From Leptospirales bacterium (GTDB lineage: Bacteria > Spirochaetota > Leptospiria > Leptospirales > Leptonemataceae), in NCBI GenBank assembly GCA_019694685.1, contig JAIBBM010000025.1, forward strand, positions 1 to 60,853: DNA of 60,853 bases, written 5' to 3'. Below the pieces are notes generated by a model. It did no database searches, had not been told where the DNA came from, and worked only from the letters and a program-made list of their open reading frames with translations. Of the stretch, positions 35,970 to 44,201 are shown piece by piece. The position numbers and the translations under genes are program-made. Every line of letters starts with the position of its first letter. The stretch's first letter is position 1.

Positions 35970-36512
35970 ATGTCTGCGTATCATGAGCCACTTCGCATAT
36001 TCTTTCACGGCACGAGGGATGACCTGATCAAGGAATTTCCGAGGCCCGGGACACCTTTGAACGTCCCTGATCATTTTGATGAGTTCGTCGACATTGCAAC
36101 CTACAATGAACCCAAGAGTTTCGATCTGAAACAATCTTGGTGGGTCGGCGCCCGAATACTCTTTGAAGTCCAAGCCAAATCGAGAATGGCTATGGCGAAT
36201 GTAGGGAGAAAACTCTCGACCCTTCCGGGCTTGTTCGACCGATTGCCCAGCGCAAGCTTTTTCGTTCGGACGGACTATCCGATTGAGCTACCGAAAACGC
36301 TCAGGACCAGAGTAAGATGTTTTTCGGGTCCACGTGAAAGAACGGCTTCGCTATTTAGGATGGACCCAAAACTGTTCACGGTCCCCATCCATCCTCTTCT
36401 ATACTCTCCGCTGTTGAAAGGAACACTGGTTCCCGGTTATCGATATTCCAGTGCTCTGGTATCCGCAATGTGCTCCATCGAACAGATCCGCCTCTTGGAA
36501 GAAGGGAAGTAG
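35970..36512 (+). CDS. Unknown protein, first gene of the DnaX-like operon
   Basis: 180 aa from ATG 35970, which has AAAGGA eight bases before it; an ATG at 35961 sits too close to that site. Soluble, mixed alpha/beta, ending in a charged helix. Motif-like features are LRIFFHGTRDDL near the N-terminus and a proline-flanked segment VPIHPLLYSPLLKGTLVPGYRY. I recognise no family. The following gene begins two bases after its stop, so it is translationally linked to the next three. It could be an accessory or toxin-like subunit; nothing in the sequence settles this. Confidence 0.6.
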   Translation: MSAYHEPLRIFFHGTRDDLIKEFPRPGTPLNVPDHFDEFVDIATYNEPKSFDLKQSWWVGARILFEVQAKSRMAMANVGRKLSTLPGLFDRLPSASFFVRTDYPIELPKTLRTRVRCFSGPRERTASLFRMDPKLFTVPIHPLLYSPLLKGTLVPGYRYSSALVSAMCSIEQIRLLEEGK

Positions 36513-36514
36513 GA

Positions 36515-37834
36515 ATGTTCTCGAATTTTGATGACGCAATCGTAAGGGAGTCATACATCGTAGATGAGATCTCTGTCTCTTATCGCAGTCGTTTAACGCG
36601 GGATAAGGCGAGGACATTGCAGAGACTTTCGCTCTATACAAAAACACAATTCGACTCGTCGTTACTTTCCAACGAGCAGTATACGGCCAAATCGTTTCGG
36701 GATCAGTTCCAACCTGATGTGCGCAATGTCTTCAAGGGAAGACTGGGCCACAAGCGGCGCCTCGGAGTCCCAGCGTCCATTCCGCTTGATGATACAAGAA
36801 TCGAACAAGCCCTTGCCGATCCTGACGAAAGTTTTGGTTTCTACAGCGCGAAGGATCAGTGGCACCTATCCATCGAAGTCAAGCTCTTTCGCTGTAAATC
36901 TTGGAAAGGCCACTATCTACCGTCTCGCCAGTTGCGGAACGCTGTTGGCTCGGTCATCCAGTCGTTCCCGGGCTTCCCACCCACGGAAGGATTTCGCCTT
37001 CCCGACGGCGTAATGATCGTCTGGCTTTTCGACTGTCCGTATGATTCGGAGTCCATGGTTCAGGCAGTATGGCCACGATTGCAAAGGCTCGAACTCCAGC
37101 ATCCGAACGTTCGACTTAACGTTGTCGGCACAACCAAGCGGTCCGCTTTCATTCCTGCCCGCCAGAACATGGTGGACGGACGGCGACTGTTGCCGCTCCA
37201 ATTCCCTAATCAACCACCACCTTGCGATCCTGTGGCGTTGTTGGGACCAATGCTGACACGTCAGTCACCCGTGGCCAAAACTCGTCCGCCCCAAATCACG
37301 CCGATCAAGGTCGACCGAAAGAAATATCGGGGTCTCCGAAACTCACTGTCCACGCATTTCTCCAGTCGTCGACGCAAAGCCGTCGTCAGACTCTTCAACC
37401 ACATATGGGCCGAGCACGACAAAGTGAAAACCGGACAGAGCACGGTCCGGCCATGGATTTCCAAGGCCTACGGTCCCGATTGCGTCGCTCTTCCTGCATC
37501 CAATCTTAAGCTTGTGAATGACGCTTACAAAGAGGTTCTTCGCAAGCTGGAAGAACTGAGAGTTCTCATGCCTGTAGGGAGGCATTCCCACGGCGAAGAT
37601 TGCTATGATCCGCATCCCACTTTCTTTCTTCTGGATCGGGACGCAGTTGTCCCTGTTCACCCCGGCCGCTGGATCATCGCACAGCTTTCGACTACATATT
37701 CCAGCAAAGAGATAGCACTGGCGGCCGGCGGAGTCACCCCTCGCACTGTGACCAATTGGAAGAAGAGACCTGATAGAATGCCGCCTGACGTTGCTGTTAA
37801 GTTACAACAACACTTTGGAATCAAGCCACCATGA
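36515..37834 (+). CDS. Unknown protein with C-terminal helix-turn-helix (DnaX-like operon)
   Basis: 439 aa from ATG 36515 (upstream in-frame starts overlap the previous gene). The C-terminal ~45 residues form a clear helix-turn-helix (SSKEIALAAGGVTPRTVTNW), so it should bind DNA. A central segment, DQWHLSIEVKLF around residue 110, has the spacing of a D...E-x-K nuclease core, but the fold cannot be confirmed. A second helical region (LRNSLSTHFSSRRRKAVVRLF) precedes the HTH. Its stop overlaps the next ATG (ATGA). Together these suggest a DNA-recognition component of the operon. Family not recognised. Confidence 0.65.
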   Translation: MFSNFDDAIVRESYIVDEISVSYRSRLTRDKARTLQRLSLYTKTQFDSSLLSNEQYTAKSFRDQFQPDVRNVFKGRLGHKRRLGVPASIPLDDTRIEQALADPDESFGFYSAKDQWHLSIEVKLFRCKSWKGHYLPSRQLRNAVGSVIQSFPGFPPTEGFRLPDGVMIVWLFDCPYDSESMVQAVWPRLQRLELQHPNVRLNVVGTTKRSAFIPARQNMVDGRRLLPLQFPNQPPPCDPVALLGPMLTRQSPVAKTRPPQITPIKVDRKKYRGLRNSLSTHFSSRRRKAVVRLFNHIWAEHDKVKTGQSTVRPWISKAYGPDCVALPASNLKLVNDAYKEVLRKLEELRVLMPVGRHSHGEDCYDPHPTFFLLDRDAVVPVHPGRWIIAQLSTTYSSKEIALAAGGVTPRTVTNWKKRPDRMPPDVAVKLQQHFGIKPP

Positions 37835-38736
37835 GTTCCCAAACACAGACAACATACTACTGTGTCCCTGAAGGGGAGTCCGGGAGATTCGCTCAGGATT
37901 TCGGGAGATACTTCGACACAATCTCGGACGATCCTGATATTCTCTTCCGATCTGGAAGTGCCATCCTGATCCTCAAGCCAAATGCGAAGGGGAAAGATAT
38001 TTACGAGGAAAGAGTGAAGCAGTTGCAGGATGTCGGCCACAGACTGATCATTAGCTCAATTTCGCGCCTTGCAATTGTTTCAGAGTATTATCATCCGGAA
38101 TTTTTTCCGGATCGCTATACGTTCCTTAACAAGGTCGAAGATTTGCGTCCAGAGATGCGCTACCTCCATTTCTACGCTACGCGTATTTTTCAAACACAGT
38201 TTGATGATGTCCAGCTCAGGATACTGCGTAAGAGCACCCATGTTGTTGATTCTGACGGCGAAGATCTGCGTTCGGAAGTGATTAACGTTATGCGATTCCA
38301 GTCGTATGGCATTCCCATTAAGATAAAGCCGACGTTGAACTTTTATCGGTTGATTGAGCTTATTATTCAGGGGCGGAATCGCCGCAAGATTGTTCATAAG
38401 TTTGATGAGCTTGCCGACGTTTTCACGAACGTAGCAGTCCTAAATGTAGTCATCGGGTGTCTCGCTCGTTGGCTGGCATTCAGAGCAAACCGATTGCATT
38501 TTGAAAAGAGCATTCCGGGAAAGCTCACTCAGGCTGGTAGCAGGACCTTTCTGCCGGGTGCTCTTCTTCGTTGTATTCACTTTGCCCACCATTCCACACT
38601 TCCCCCCGATGTGTGCTTCAGCGTTATTCTTCATATGCTTGATGGGGGGCGAACCGAGTATCCACCTGTTGAGCTGGATTGGAGGGCTCACATGAGATCA
38701 ATTAGGGCCGCAAAGAATAGGAGGACTGCCCCATGA
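37831..38736 (+). CDS. Unknown protein, third gene of the DnaX-like operon
   Basis: 301 aa, coupled by four-base overlaps on both sides. The N-terminal half is mixed alpha/beta (ILILKPNAKGKDIYEERVKQL). The C-terminal half is helical, with a hydrophobic stretch around residues 205-220 (VAVLNVVIGCLARWLAF) that could be buried or membrane-associated. The end is strongly basic (RSIRAAKNRRTAP). No motif recognised. Because it sits directly before a clamp-loader-like ATPase, it may be a partner subunit in the same complex, comparable in position but not visibly in sequence to delta-type subunits. Confidence 0.65.
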   Translation: MSSQTQTTYYCVPEGESGRFAQDFGRYFDTISDDPDILFRSGSAILILKPNAKGKDIYEERVKQLQDVGHRLIISSISRLAIVSEYYHPEFFPDRYTFLNKVEDLRPEMRYLHFYATRIFQTQFDDVQLRILRKSTHVVDSDGEDLRSEVINVMRFQSYGIPIKIKPTLNFYRLIELIIQGRNRRKIVHKFDELADVFTNVAVLNVVIGCLARWLAFRANRLHFEKSIPGKLTQAGSRTFLPGALLRCIHFAHHSTLPPDVCFSVILHMLDGGRTEYPPVELDWRAHMRSIRAAKNRRTAP

Positions 38737-39848
38737 CTTCGAACGAAAATACTGACGCAATAGCTTGGACGGAGAAATACAGGCCAAGAACACTGGATCA
38801 GGTGCAAGGACAGGATGGAGCAATGAAAACCATCGAGGCAATCGTCCGGACTGGATTCAGGCGGCCACCGCTCCTTTCCGGGCCGCCGGGTGATGGGAAA
38901 ACTTCAACTGCTCGGATTGCCGCGTCAATGTATCTTTGTGAGGGCACAAGCAAGCCATGTCTCGAGTGCTCCACCTGCGAGCAGATCATGAATGGGGGCT
39001 TTGCTCAATCTGCCGATTTCAGCGCATATCAAGAGTTCGAAGGGGGGTGGCTCGACGAGAGCCTGATACAAGAGAGATTCGTCAAACCCTACAACGAAGG
39101 CGACGGCCGGTTGGAAATCGTCATGATCGACGAAGTTCAGGAACTCCCGGGGAGATTGCAGGGCATGTTGCTGAAGCCTCTTGAAATGTCGGCATCGCAA
39201 TCACGCCGACGCTTTATCTTATGCACATCAGATCGAACTCGTTTGACGAAAGCCCTCGTGCAACGATGTGATTTGGTCAGCTTCAAGCACGTGTCCGCTC
39301 CAGATATGGAAAAGATTTTGAAGAAAATATCTGTAAGTGAGCAGGTTGATATAGCTCCGGAGGCGGTTACTGAGATCATCTTCGCCGCTGGCGGCGCTGT
39401 TAGGGAAGCCATCTCAAGATTTCAGGATGTGTATCGCCTGTTTCCAGATCGGAGAATTGGCGCACCGGAAGTCTTGCAAGGACCGATCTCAAGATCTCAA
39501 CTTGCCGCCAAACTCGTATGCCAGCTCATCAAGGGTCTCGACTATGAAAAGGAGTTCCACGAATTTTCCGCGGAAGTGATGGGTGCCGAGATTCCCGGTC
39601 TGGTCACGGAAACACTTTGCAACGCCATTCGCATTAAAGAGGGGCGTAGTGCTCAAATTGATCACCTGCCGGAACGATATAGAACAGTTCTTTCTGGACT
39701 GCCTGATCACGAACTTTACATGTTCAGCGGTCTACTTTCGTCCCCGGATTTTCAAAAACTGAATGACCACAATGCGATTGAGTTGTTTCTGAAATCGGTG
39801 ACTTATCGACAGCGGAGCGGGCACTTTGACGTGCGGAGGACCGGGTAA
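38733..39848 (+). CDS. DnaX-like (clamp loader gamma/tau-type) AAA+ ATPase encoded on the transposon
   Basis: 371 aa. The opening WTEKYRPRTLDQVQGQDGA is the classic clamp-loader N-terminus. Walker A GPPGDGKTS is at 50-58, and a zinc module of Cys69, Cys76, Cys79 and Cys82 (CX6CX2CX2C) sits where DnaX has its own. Walker B is IDEVQE at 132-137, and the arginine-finger motif is QRC at 177-179 in place of SRC. It lacks the long tau-type tail. All ATPase residues are present, so it should be active. Chromosomal DnaX serves replication; a private copy at the end of a three-gene unknown operon on a mobile element suggests a dedicated loader or remodeller. Confidence 0.85.
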   Translation: MTSNENTDAIAWTEKYRPRTLDQVQGQDGAMKTIEAIVRTGFRRPPLLSGPPGDGKTSTARIAASMYLCEGTSKPCLECSTCEQIMNGGFAQSADFSAYQEFEGGWLDESLIQERFVKPYNEGDGRLEIVMIDEVQELPGRLQGMLLKPLEMSASQSRRRFILCTSDRTRLTKALVQRCDLVSFKHVSAPDMEKILKKISVSEQVDIAPEAVTEIIFAAGGAVREAISRFQDVYRLFPDRRIGAPEVLQGPISRSQLAAKLVCQLIKGLDYEKEFHEFSAEVMGAEIPGLVTETLCNAIRIKEGRSAQIDHLPERYRTVLSGLPDHELYMFSGLLSSPDFQKLNDHNAIELFLKSVTYRQRSGHFDVRRTG

Positions 39849-39896
39849 TCCTCCTCATCCCAGTGGCAGGATCGGTCGGGTAAGTAGAGTGGTTGC

Positions 39897-40140
39897 CTAG
39901 GTCGGTTCTTTCGGCGGTTTCATCGATACATCCAGAAGATCCTTGGGGTGAACTCCAAGCGATGTGGCGATTTTGTAGATGCTTTTGAGAAGAAGGGCTC
40001 CCATTTCCGGATTCAATCCTTTGATAAACCCGCAGACCGATCTCAAGGCCCGTTAGTTCTTCCTGCGTCAGCCCTTTCTTGAGCCTCATGTCTCGTATCC
40101 GGGCGCTGACCCGCTTCTGGAAGATTTCATAGGAGTCCAT
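39897..40140 (-). pseudogene. Xre-family regulator broken by a single-base frameshift
   Basis: The first 47 codons from ATG 40140 read as an Xre HTH (RIRDMRLKKGLTQEELTG then LRVYQRIESGNG). One extra base near 40000, in a TTCTTCTC run, shifts the rest. In the neighbouring frame the missing C-terminus continues perfectly (LLKSIYKIATSLGVHPKDLL then a stop at 39899-39897). In the first frame the reading runs on as low-complexity nonsense to 39724, over the DnaX-like gene. Either a pseudogene, a sequencing error or phase-variable slippage. The upstream inverted repeat would be its operator. Confidence 0.75.
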
Positions 40141-40177
40141 TCTCCTGTAATTCTAAAGCTGACGTGCCAAGTTTACC

Positions 40178-40207
40178 ACGCTAGAGATAGCACGCTAAAA
40201 TTAGCGT
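40178..40207. promoter_or_regulatory. Operator-like inverted repeat between Xre and MORN genes
   Basis: ACGCTAA-AA-TTAGCGT (40192-40207) is a 7-bp inverted repeat. A third half-site, ACGCTA, begins at 40178, 14 bp upstream of the first arm. It lies in the divergent region between the frameshifted Xre regulator and the MORN protein gene, the usual place for an Xre operator. Confidence 0.6.
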
Positions 40208-40256
40208 TGACCGAAAGGGTGCGTCTTTCGATTCAAAAGGAAAGATGGAGGACGCC

Positions 40257-41333
40257 ATGAAAGGGGTTCCGATGATCCTAATATTCTCGGGAATTGTTAC
40301 TGTCTCTGGTCTGGATGCACAGAGCATTGTCGGTCGGTGGGCCTGTGTCAGCCCGGCTGGCATCAATTCAGTCCTTGTGATGACTGCGGATGGGCGTTTA
40401 TCCACGGAATCGCCGCTCGGTAGCTTTTCCGGAAACTACCGCTTTGACGGACGTAACTTCACGTATGTTCTTTCAGTTAACGGCATTCAAACCAAGCCCG
40501 TAACGAACGTTATTACTAGACTCGGCTCTGCAGAGTTCGAATCCTTTTCAGTCAACAACCCCGCCCAGAAGGACAAATGCAGAAGGGAGCCGGAACGCAC
40601 CTCTGCCATTGATCCGCACGGTGCCAATTTTCAATGCATCAAAGGTGATTGCATGAACGGGGCTGGGTCCCTCAAGAACCTGCAGAACGGAACAATAATA
40701 ACGGGGACTTTTGTTGGTGGATTGCCGGCTGATGGGACTTCCGTGCGCCTCGATTTCCAAGATGGCTCTTATTTCCTAGGGACTTTGAAGCCCACCGCTG
40801 AAGATGGAGCTATTCGTGCTGAAGGGCGCCTGACCGGAAAATCCGGAATGATCTGCGAAGGGCCGGTCGTCAATTGGCAGTTACAAGGTAAAATCAAATG
40901 CGACGCCTCACAGGCAACGGACATGGTTTGGAAGACCTATGTTGGTGAGGCCAGCAACAGCCAATTTGAAGGACAGGGAGAACTGGTCTACAAAAGCGGA
41001 TTTGTTTATAAGGGTGCCTTTTTGAAAGGCGTTCCCCGTGGGGCCGGTCGAATGACCCTTCCAGACGGCACCATAATTGAGGGATCTTTTCAAAGTGGGG
41101 GTGTTGAAGGCAAGGGAAGAATCCTATGGCCAACAGGTGACCGATATGAAGGCGATTTTCGAAAAGGTTCCCGGACCGGAAAGGGTATCCTTTTTTGGAA
41201 AGACGGATCCCGTTACGTCGGTGACTGGAAAGACGACAAAAGACACGGTCACGGTGTCGAGTATGCACCCGATGGGAGTATACGCTTTCAAGGAGAGTTC
41301 ATTTACGATGAACCGGGGAGGGCCGATCCTTGA
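40257..41333 (+). CDS. Secreted MORN-repeat protein
   Basis: 358 aa from ATG 40257, which has GGAGG seven bases upstream; an ATG at 40245 has no good site. A signal peptide precedes a likely cleavage at GLDAQS. The N-terminal domain (~30-110) begins IVGRWACVSPAG and looks like a small lipocalin-like or META-type barrel. The C-terminal ~150 residues contain about five MORN repeats (YVGDWKDDKRHGHG, YEGDFRKGSRTGKG and others). MORN strips commonly bind membranes or partner proteins. Why a transposon should carry a secreted MORN protein is unclear; it is divergent from a regulator and may be an effector or envelope modifier. Confidence 0.75.
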   Translation: MKGVPMILIFSGIVTVSGLDAQSIVGRWACVSPAGINSVLVMTADGRLSTESPLGSFSGNYRFDGRNFTYVLSVNGIQTKPVTNVITRLGSAEFESFSVNNPAQKDKCRREPERTSAIDPHGANFQCIKGDCMNGAGSLKNLQNGTIITGTFVGGLPADGTSVRLDFQDGSYFLGTLKPTAEDGAIRAEGRLTGKSGMICEGPVVNWQLQGKIKCDASQATDMVWKTYVGEASNSQFEGQGELVYKSGFVYKGAFLKGVPRGAGRMTLPDGTIIEGSFQSGGVEGKGRILWPTGDRYEGDFRKGSRTGKGILFWKDGSRYVGDWKDDKRHGHGVEYAPDGSIRFQGEFIYDEPGRADP

Positions 41334-41761
41334 AATGAGGGACAAGGTTTAACTTTTTGCTCTGATCGTCTAGTTGTTCGAATATGGCGTTTCGCGATTC
41401 ATTCATGGCCTACTACGTTACTCATTCAAACGAGATCGCTGATGATGCCTAATGCGAAGTCTTGGAGTTCTGTGGGCGGTATTAAGAGTATCAATTTCCC
41501 TAATCGTTCAATTGATAATAAGAATAACAGTAAAAGAAAGAATCCGTAATCCGCACTGAAGGGCAATCGTGCAATGCACGATTGCCTGAGCCGAATCTCC
41601 ATCCGTGCCTACCAAGAGCGAATAACGTCACGAGCATCGCCTGATATTCTGATATCGAGGGGTTGATTGCTCCATGTCCCGGTGCGTGCACTTTTGTTCT
41701 GGCGCCGATTTTAAACCCAACATAAATACCGATCTATTGGTTTTGCATTGCGGAGGTCTCT
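41334..41761. other. Non-coding stretch with a perfect stem-loop
   Basis: 428 bp between the MORN gene and the next cargo gene, without a credible frame. It is AT-richer than its surroundings around 41500-41540. It holds one striking hairpin at 41562-41586 (listed separately). No strong promoter was found, although that of the 669-aa protein should be near its 3' end. Confidence 0.45.
41562..41586. repeat. Perfect 11-bp inverted repeat with 3-base loop
   Basis: GGCAATCGTGC-AAT-GCACGATTGCC. There is no T-run on either side, so it is not an ordinary intrinsic terminator. It may be a structured RNA, a protein-binding cruciform or a mobile-element recognition site. Confidence 0.6.
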
Positions 41762-43771
41762 GTGCAATGCGATCATCAATTTCCCCGTAAACGGCCATCT
41801 CTTTCTGCAATACGAGCATACACTCGTATGTCAGGGCGAACGGTAGCAGACATCAGAAAGAGCCTCGGCAATTCTTTGCTCCGTCCCCAAGTGATGCGGA
41901 CCATCTTCCGTATGAATGACAGCCAGTGTCTTGCAGATGGTGCCTTTCTGCCCCTAGGTGACAAACTCCTGAAGGCCGCCCTGCGGGGTCAGCGGGACGT
42001 TCGGTTCTTTCCAAGCCGAGTTCGGTCAGACGTGTCAATCCTGCTCTTCTCCGACCTCAATCGAGGTGTCTGGCATGGTTTAATTCCGACTAACGCACTG
42101 CTAGGTGCGTATGATGTTCTAAAGGATCATATCGGTCAGGAACCATCGCTGGCTTTCGCTACGGCGACAGGTGTAGTGATCACTTACCTGCTAAGGTTCC
42201 CGATCACAGCTTCACAACTGCAGTCGCTGGAGACGAGGATTTCCGGATTTGACCTGCCTGTTGGTTACAATGCTTCCCTAATTCCCAGCACTGCATCACC
42301 CATGCGGATACCGTCCTCTTGGGAGCAGGTGGATACTCAGACACTCGAACCAGCAGGATTCACTGGTTATGAAACGTTACTTCCGGTCCGTCGCTTACTT
42401 GGTGGGCCAGTAAAGAGATCAAATCGTGCCCTGCCGCTTGCAGGCCTTACTCCCGAGCACGCCTTGGCCATTGATCGTCTAGTGGAGAGCTACGAAACTT
42501 TTGAACACCAGAATGATCCCCGAAGACGAATCCGCAGATTCCTAACGGACCTTCTTCTCTGGAAACAGTATCAAGATGAAATTCAGAATCGCCCCCGTGC
42601 TTTGAAAGAATTGGATGAACGCTACTTGAACTACAGGCGCCTTCGTGAGCAAGGGCTGTATCCGTTGCCACGCACACTTGTTGAAAGGTGGAACGGCTCC
42701 TCTCCAACCAAGCTGATGCGCTGGTTGATATCAATCGGCATCATCGAACCCGTGATTACCCCGCTCAAGGGTGTCCAATGCACCTACTATCGCATCGTGC
42801 TTCCGACACAAGCCATCATGCAGACATCCGCTCCGCACATCCGGGCAGTGCAGGGAATCAAAGAACTGCTCTCAAGCGGCTGGTCTCGCCAAGACCTGTG
42901 TCGCAGGTTAAGGGTGTCCATCCGAACTCTGGATCACTGGTTGTCTGGGACCAGAAACATGAACATGAAGCACTTTCGTATCCTGACGAATCTCATTGAG
43001 GGGCGGGGTAAGGCAGGCAAGCCGACCGTTCAATCCGGACACCATCTTCCATTCAACCCCAGCATTACGGTCCTTCTATATAAAGGGTCTCTAAAACACG
43101 TCCTGCCTCTGCTCCAGCTGGGCGTGACGCCAGTTGTCTTTTCCGGGTATTCACTTCCGTTGAATGGCACTGCCATTCTTATCGATTACCTGACGGCATC
43201 CGACGTGAACGTTCTCACTTCTGCAATGGCACAAGGTTCGTTCTCGACCATCGTTGTTCTGAGCAAGGAAATGGATCGTTCGGTCATTGCTCAGTCGAAC
43301 ATTCTCATCAAGGATGTTCGCCGGCCACGAGGTCTGGCCATGCACCTTGCATTGCTCCATCACTATGATCTGACTGATATGCGCATGAAGTCTCTACTGG
43401 CTGATGCATCTCTGCTGGGCGCCCGGGAGGTGACAAAGCTCGTTGCCAGTAACCCGGGCTCTTGGTCCTTTAAAGGAAAGAAGACTGCCTATGGTCTGTT
43501 GCACAAAGCCGTTCTGTCCGCAATTCAGGGAGAGCGGCGTGAGATTCTGAACCTGATACGTTTCTACGGCCGCCGACGCGCAATCCTCATGGTAAGGAGA
43601 TTCCTCATTGTGTGCCTCAGGGTCTGGAGGGGACGTGAACATTCAATGAGCCCTTCCTATGGGATATATGTCCTCGCTCAACGGGTTGCACTCATGATGG
43701 ACGCAACCCAGATCAGGTCGCTCTATGCGAAGGTTAAGAGACTTGGCTCTAGATCGTGTTCTTCTGAATAA
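41762..43771 (+). CDS. Large unknown protein with central helix-turn-helix
   Basis: 669 aa from GTG 41762, supported by GGAGG ten bases upstream; an ATG at 41828 is the alternative. A central region around residue 370-410 is a helix-turn-helix (LLSSGWSRQDLCRRLRVSIR then TLDHWLSG). It closely resembles in layout the HTH of the DnaX-operon protein ending at 37834 (both read R-T-x-x-x-W at the end of the recognition helix). The C-terminal half includes hydrophobic strands (TVLLYKGSLKHVLPLLQLGV) and an Arg-rich tail. No catalytic motif recognised. Codes with a small basic protein just downstream and ends at a shared terminator. Confidence 0.65.
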   Translation: MQCDHQFPRKRPSLSAIRAYTRMSGRTVADIRKSLGNSLLRPQVMRTIFRMNDSQCLADGAFLPLGDKLLKAALRGQRDVRFFPSRVRSDVSILLFSDLNRGVWHGLIPTNALLGAYDVLKDHIGQEPSLAFATATGVVITYLLRFPITASQLQSLETRISGFDLPVGYNASLIPSTASPMRIPSSWEQVDTQTLEPAGFTGYETLLPVRRLLGGPVKRSNRALPLAGLTPEHALAIDRLVESYETFEHQNDPRRRIRRFLTDLLLWKQYQDEIQNRPRALKELDERYLNYRRLREQGLYPLPRTLVERWNGSSPTKLMRWLISIGIIEPVITPLKGVQCTYYRIVLPTQAIMQTSAPHIRAVQGIKELLSSGWSRQDLCRRLRVSIRTLDHWLSGTRNMNMKHFRILTNLIEGRGKAGKPTVQSGHHLPFNPSITVLLYKGSLKHVLPLLQLGVTPVVFSGYSLPLNGTAILIDYLTASDVNVLTSAMAQGSFSTIVVLSKEMDRSVIAQSNILIKDVRRPRGLAMHLALLHHYDLTDMRMKSLLADASLLGAREVTKLVASNPGSWSFKGKKTAYGLLHKAVLSAIQGERREILNLIRFYGRRRAILMVRRFLIVCLRVWRGREHSMSPSYGIYVLAQRVALMMDATQIRSLYAKVKRLGSRSCSSE

Positions 43772-43783
43772 CAGAAACCGAAG

Positions 43784-43810
43784 GCGTCTCTCCTTGATGT
43801 GGAGGGACGC
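43784..43810 (+). promoter_or_regulatory. Hairpin sequestering the Shine-Dalgarno of the small basic protein
   Basis: GCGTCTCTCC, loop TTGATGT, GGAGGGACGC: ten pairs including one U-G. The GGAGGG (43801-43806) is the ribosome-binding site of the gene starting at 43813, so translation should need melting of this stem, for example by ribosomes finishing the upstream gene at 43771 or by a factor. Confidence 0.55.
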
Positions 43811-43812
43811 GT

Positions 43813-44136
43813 ATGCATCGAGAAGTGAAGACAGGCACTGGTCTGAAAGTGCTGAGACCGGAATTGAAAAAGGAGGTCAAGCCAGACCCTGCGAATGAGC
43901 AAAAGGATCTGAAACCTGAAGCAAAGCTTGAAGCGAAACCGCCAATCGTCGTATCGCAAAAAGAGTCGCTGAAGAAGAAGCTCGAAACTGTTCGTGGAAA
44001 AATCAGTTCCATTGCCACTGAGATTGCCCGGAAAGAGAAGGCCGGTGAACCATTAGGCACACTGTTTCTGCAGAAGAGATCGCTTCGTTCATGGGAAGCA
44101 CGTTTTACAAAGAGACTGCAATCCACCGTATCTTGA
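43813..44136 (+). CDS. Small lysine-rich coiled-coil protein
   Basis: 107 aa. A good GGAGGG site lies six bases before the ATG. The N-terminal half is Lys/Glu/Pro-rich with short repeats (LKPEAK, LEAKP). The C-terminal half is a predicted basic helix or coiled coil (KKLETVRGKISSIATEIARK). It follows the 669-aa gene by 41 bp and precedes a strong terminator, so the two form one unit. Could be a nucleic-acid-binding or antitoxin-like partner; no family recognised. Confidence 0.6.
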   Translation: MHREVKTGTGLKVLRPELKKEVKPDPANEQKDLKPEAKLEAKPPIVVSQKESLKKKLETVRGKISSIATEIARKEKAGEPLGTLFLQKRSLRSWEARFTKRLQSTVS

Positions 44137-44139
44137 ACG

Positions 44140-44168
44140 GATGCCCGGCCAACCGGGCATCTTTTTTT
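44140..44168 (+). terminator. Strong intrinsic terminator
   Basis: GATGCCCGG, loop CCAA, CCGGGCATC (9-bp perfect stem), followed by seven T (44162-44168). It ends the 669-aa/small-protein transcript four bases after the stop of the latter. Confidence 0.9.
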
Positions 44169-44201
44169 GAGGGCCTGCTTCCCCATGCGTCTTTCTTCCA
44201 A

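Noticed and set aside
40245..40256. Earlier ATG for the MORN protein
   Set aside because: The GGAGG within it is the site for the ATG at 40257, which gives a clean signal peptide.
44091..44201. N-terminal extension of the 162-aa hypothetical protein
   Set aside because: It would read through the 44140-44168 terminator and overlap the previous gene.
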